From a bacterium (GTDB lineage: Bacteria > Ratteibacteria > UBA8468): a DNA stretch of 13,198 bases. The stretch is taken from the NCBI GenBank assembly GCA_030672255.1, contig DAOVGU010000029.1, positions 1-13,198 of the forward strand, written 5' to 3'. Below the pieces are notes generated by a model that was not told the DNA's origin, did no database searches, and saw only the letters and a list, made by a program, of their open reading frames with translations. The position numbers were made by a program, and so were the translations under genes. Shown here piece after piece: positions 12,622-13,198 of the stretch. Within the stretch, counting starts at the first letter, position 1, and every line of letters begins with the position of its first letter.

Positions 12622-13198
12622 AGTTCGTTCTAAAATTATTTCCTCGCTCTCCCTTCTTTTCTGGTTGGTGATGATTTTGCTTTTGCTAACCAAAGAAGGG
12701 TGTCTCTTCCAAAATCGCCTTACAAAGATTTCTTCTTCTCAACGCCTTCCTTTCAGAGAGGAGTGGTTTTCTATTCTTTATCAGGAAAAGAAAATTGGCT
12801 ACCTTTATCAGACAATAAAGCCTTCGCTAAGAAAGGACGCTCCCTATGAACTTTACAGCCGGATGAGACTTTCCCTTTTTCTCCTGGGGACAGAGGTTCC
12901 CATAACCTTAGAGGGCTCCTCCTTTCTCACCAGATATTATCGATTGCAAAATCTCTCTTATTGCTTGAAAACCCTTTTTTATCAGGTGAGGGTAGAAGGG
13001 AAGAGAAAAGGGTCTTTTTTGGAATTGGAGGTGGAGACGGCGGGAAGAAGGCTAAAGAAGAAAATAAAGATAGGCAACAAGGTTCTTGCCAATAGTCTTG
13101 TACCTTCACTTTTCTTATCAAAATTGGTTCCTGGCACCTCCTTTACCTTTCCTCTCTTTGACCCCTTGAGTTTAGATTTAGGAGAGGCAAAAATTGAA
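12611..13198 (+). CDS. Membrane-anchored, transglutaminase-like protein, N-terminal part
   Basis: An uninterrupted frame of 196 codons runs from ATG 12611 to the window edge without a stop. Residues 1-9 are basic, and a hydrophobic segment (about 9-26, ISSLSLLFWLVMILLLL) should be a signal anchor. The exported part starts with REEWFSILYQEKKIGYLYQTIKP (49-71) and reaches FPLFDPLSLDLGEAKIE (180-196). This pattern, a WxxIxYxxKKIGY start and an FDP turn after a beta-rich region, recalls the N-terminal domain of bacterial transglutaminase-like (cysteine protease fold) membrane proteins. The catalytic domain would lie beyond the window, so the assignment is tentative. The ATG lies within the toxin gene (11-bp overlap) with only a weak purine-rich upstream stretch. 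Confidence 0.55.
   Translation, partial: MKYKVRSKIISSLSLLFWLVMILLLLTKEGCLFQNRLTKISSSQRLPFREEWFSILYQEKKIGYLYQTIKPSLRKDAPYELYSRMRLSLFLLGTEVPITLEGSSFLTRYYRLQNLSYCLKTLFYQVRVEGKRKGSFLELEVETAGRRLKKKIKIGNKVLANSLVPSLFLSKLVPGTSFTFPLFDPLSLDLGEAKIE

Overview
The window looks like chromosomal DNA from an uncultured diderm bacterium, probably a candidate-phylum lineage known from environmental genomes. A LolCD lipoprotein-release system implies an outer membrane. McsA, McsB and ClpC together with a pyruvoyl-type arginine decarboxylase, an agmatinase and a deoxyhypusine-synthase-like enzyme are compatible with groups such as Omnitrophota or Aerophobota, but this placement is an inference with low confidence. 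No rRNA, tRNA, CRISPR array, transposase or phage gene is visible.

Layout. Positions 1-461 (minus strand) hold two small genes: a membrane-anchored zinc-ribbon protein and, 6 bp downstream, a two-helix membrane protein cut by the window edge. Positions 462-853 are non-coding and dominated by repeats. From 11935 down to 854 runs a long co-oriented minus-strand series: a Gfo/Idh/MocA dehydrogenase, pyruvoyl arginine decarboxylase (pdaD), a deoxyhypusine-synthase-like protein, agmatinase (speB), a LolC/E permease, LolD ATPase, a branched-chain aminotransferase (ilvE), mcsA, mcsB and clpC. A divergent promoter region (11948-12097) separates this from a plus-strand unit: a ribbon-helix-helix antitoxin, a RelE/ParE-type toxin and the N-terminal part of a membrane-anchored protein that resembles transglutaminase-like proteins.

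How the genes work together. PdaD (arginine to agmatine), SpeB (agmatine to putrescine) and the DHS-like enzyme (aminobutyl transfer) form a compact arginine-to-polyamine route, with homospermidine the likely product. LolC/E and LolD export lipoproteins. McsA and McsB mark proteins with phospho-arginine for the ClpC unfoldase; motifs for catalysis, allostery and tag recognition are all present.

The most unusual aspect is the non-coding DNA. Where neighbouring genes of the minus-strand series are not interrupted, they overlap by 1-11 bp. Every real gap (clpC/mcsB, ilvE/lolD, lolD/lolC, lolC/speB, speB/DHS) is filled with one or more palindromic repeats of several families, and a further palindrome lies in frame inside the dehydrogenase gene. 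One family, with copies at 3367-3470 and 8126-8250, keeps its hairpin loops while its stems have changed by compensating substitutions. It therefore looks like a folding RNA or single-stranded DNA element.
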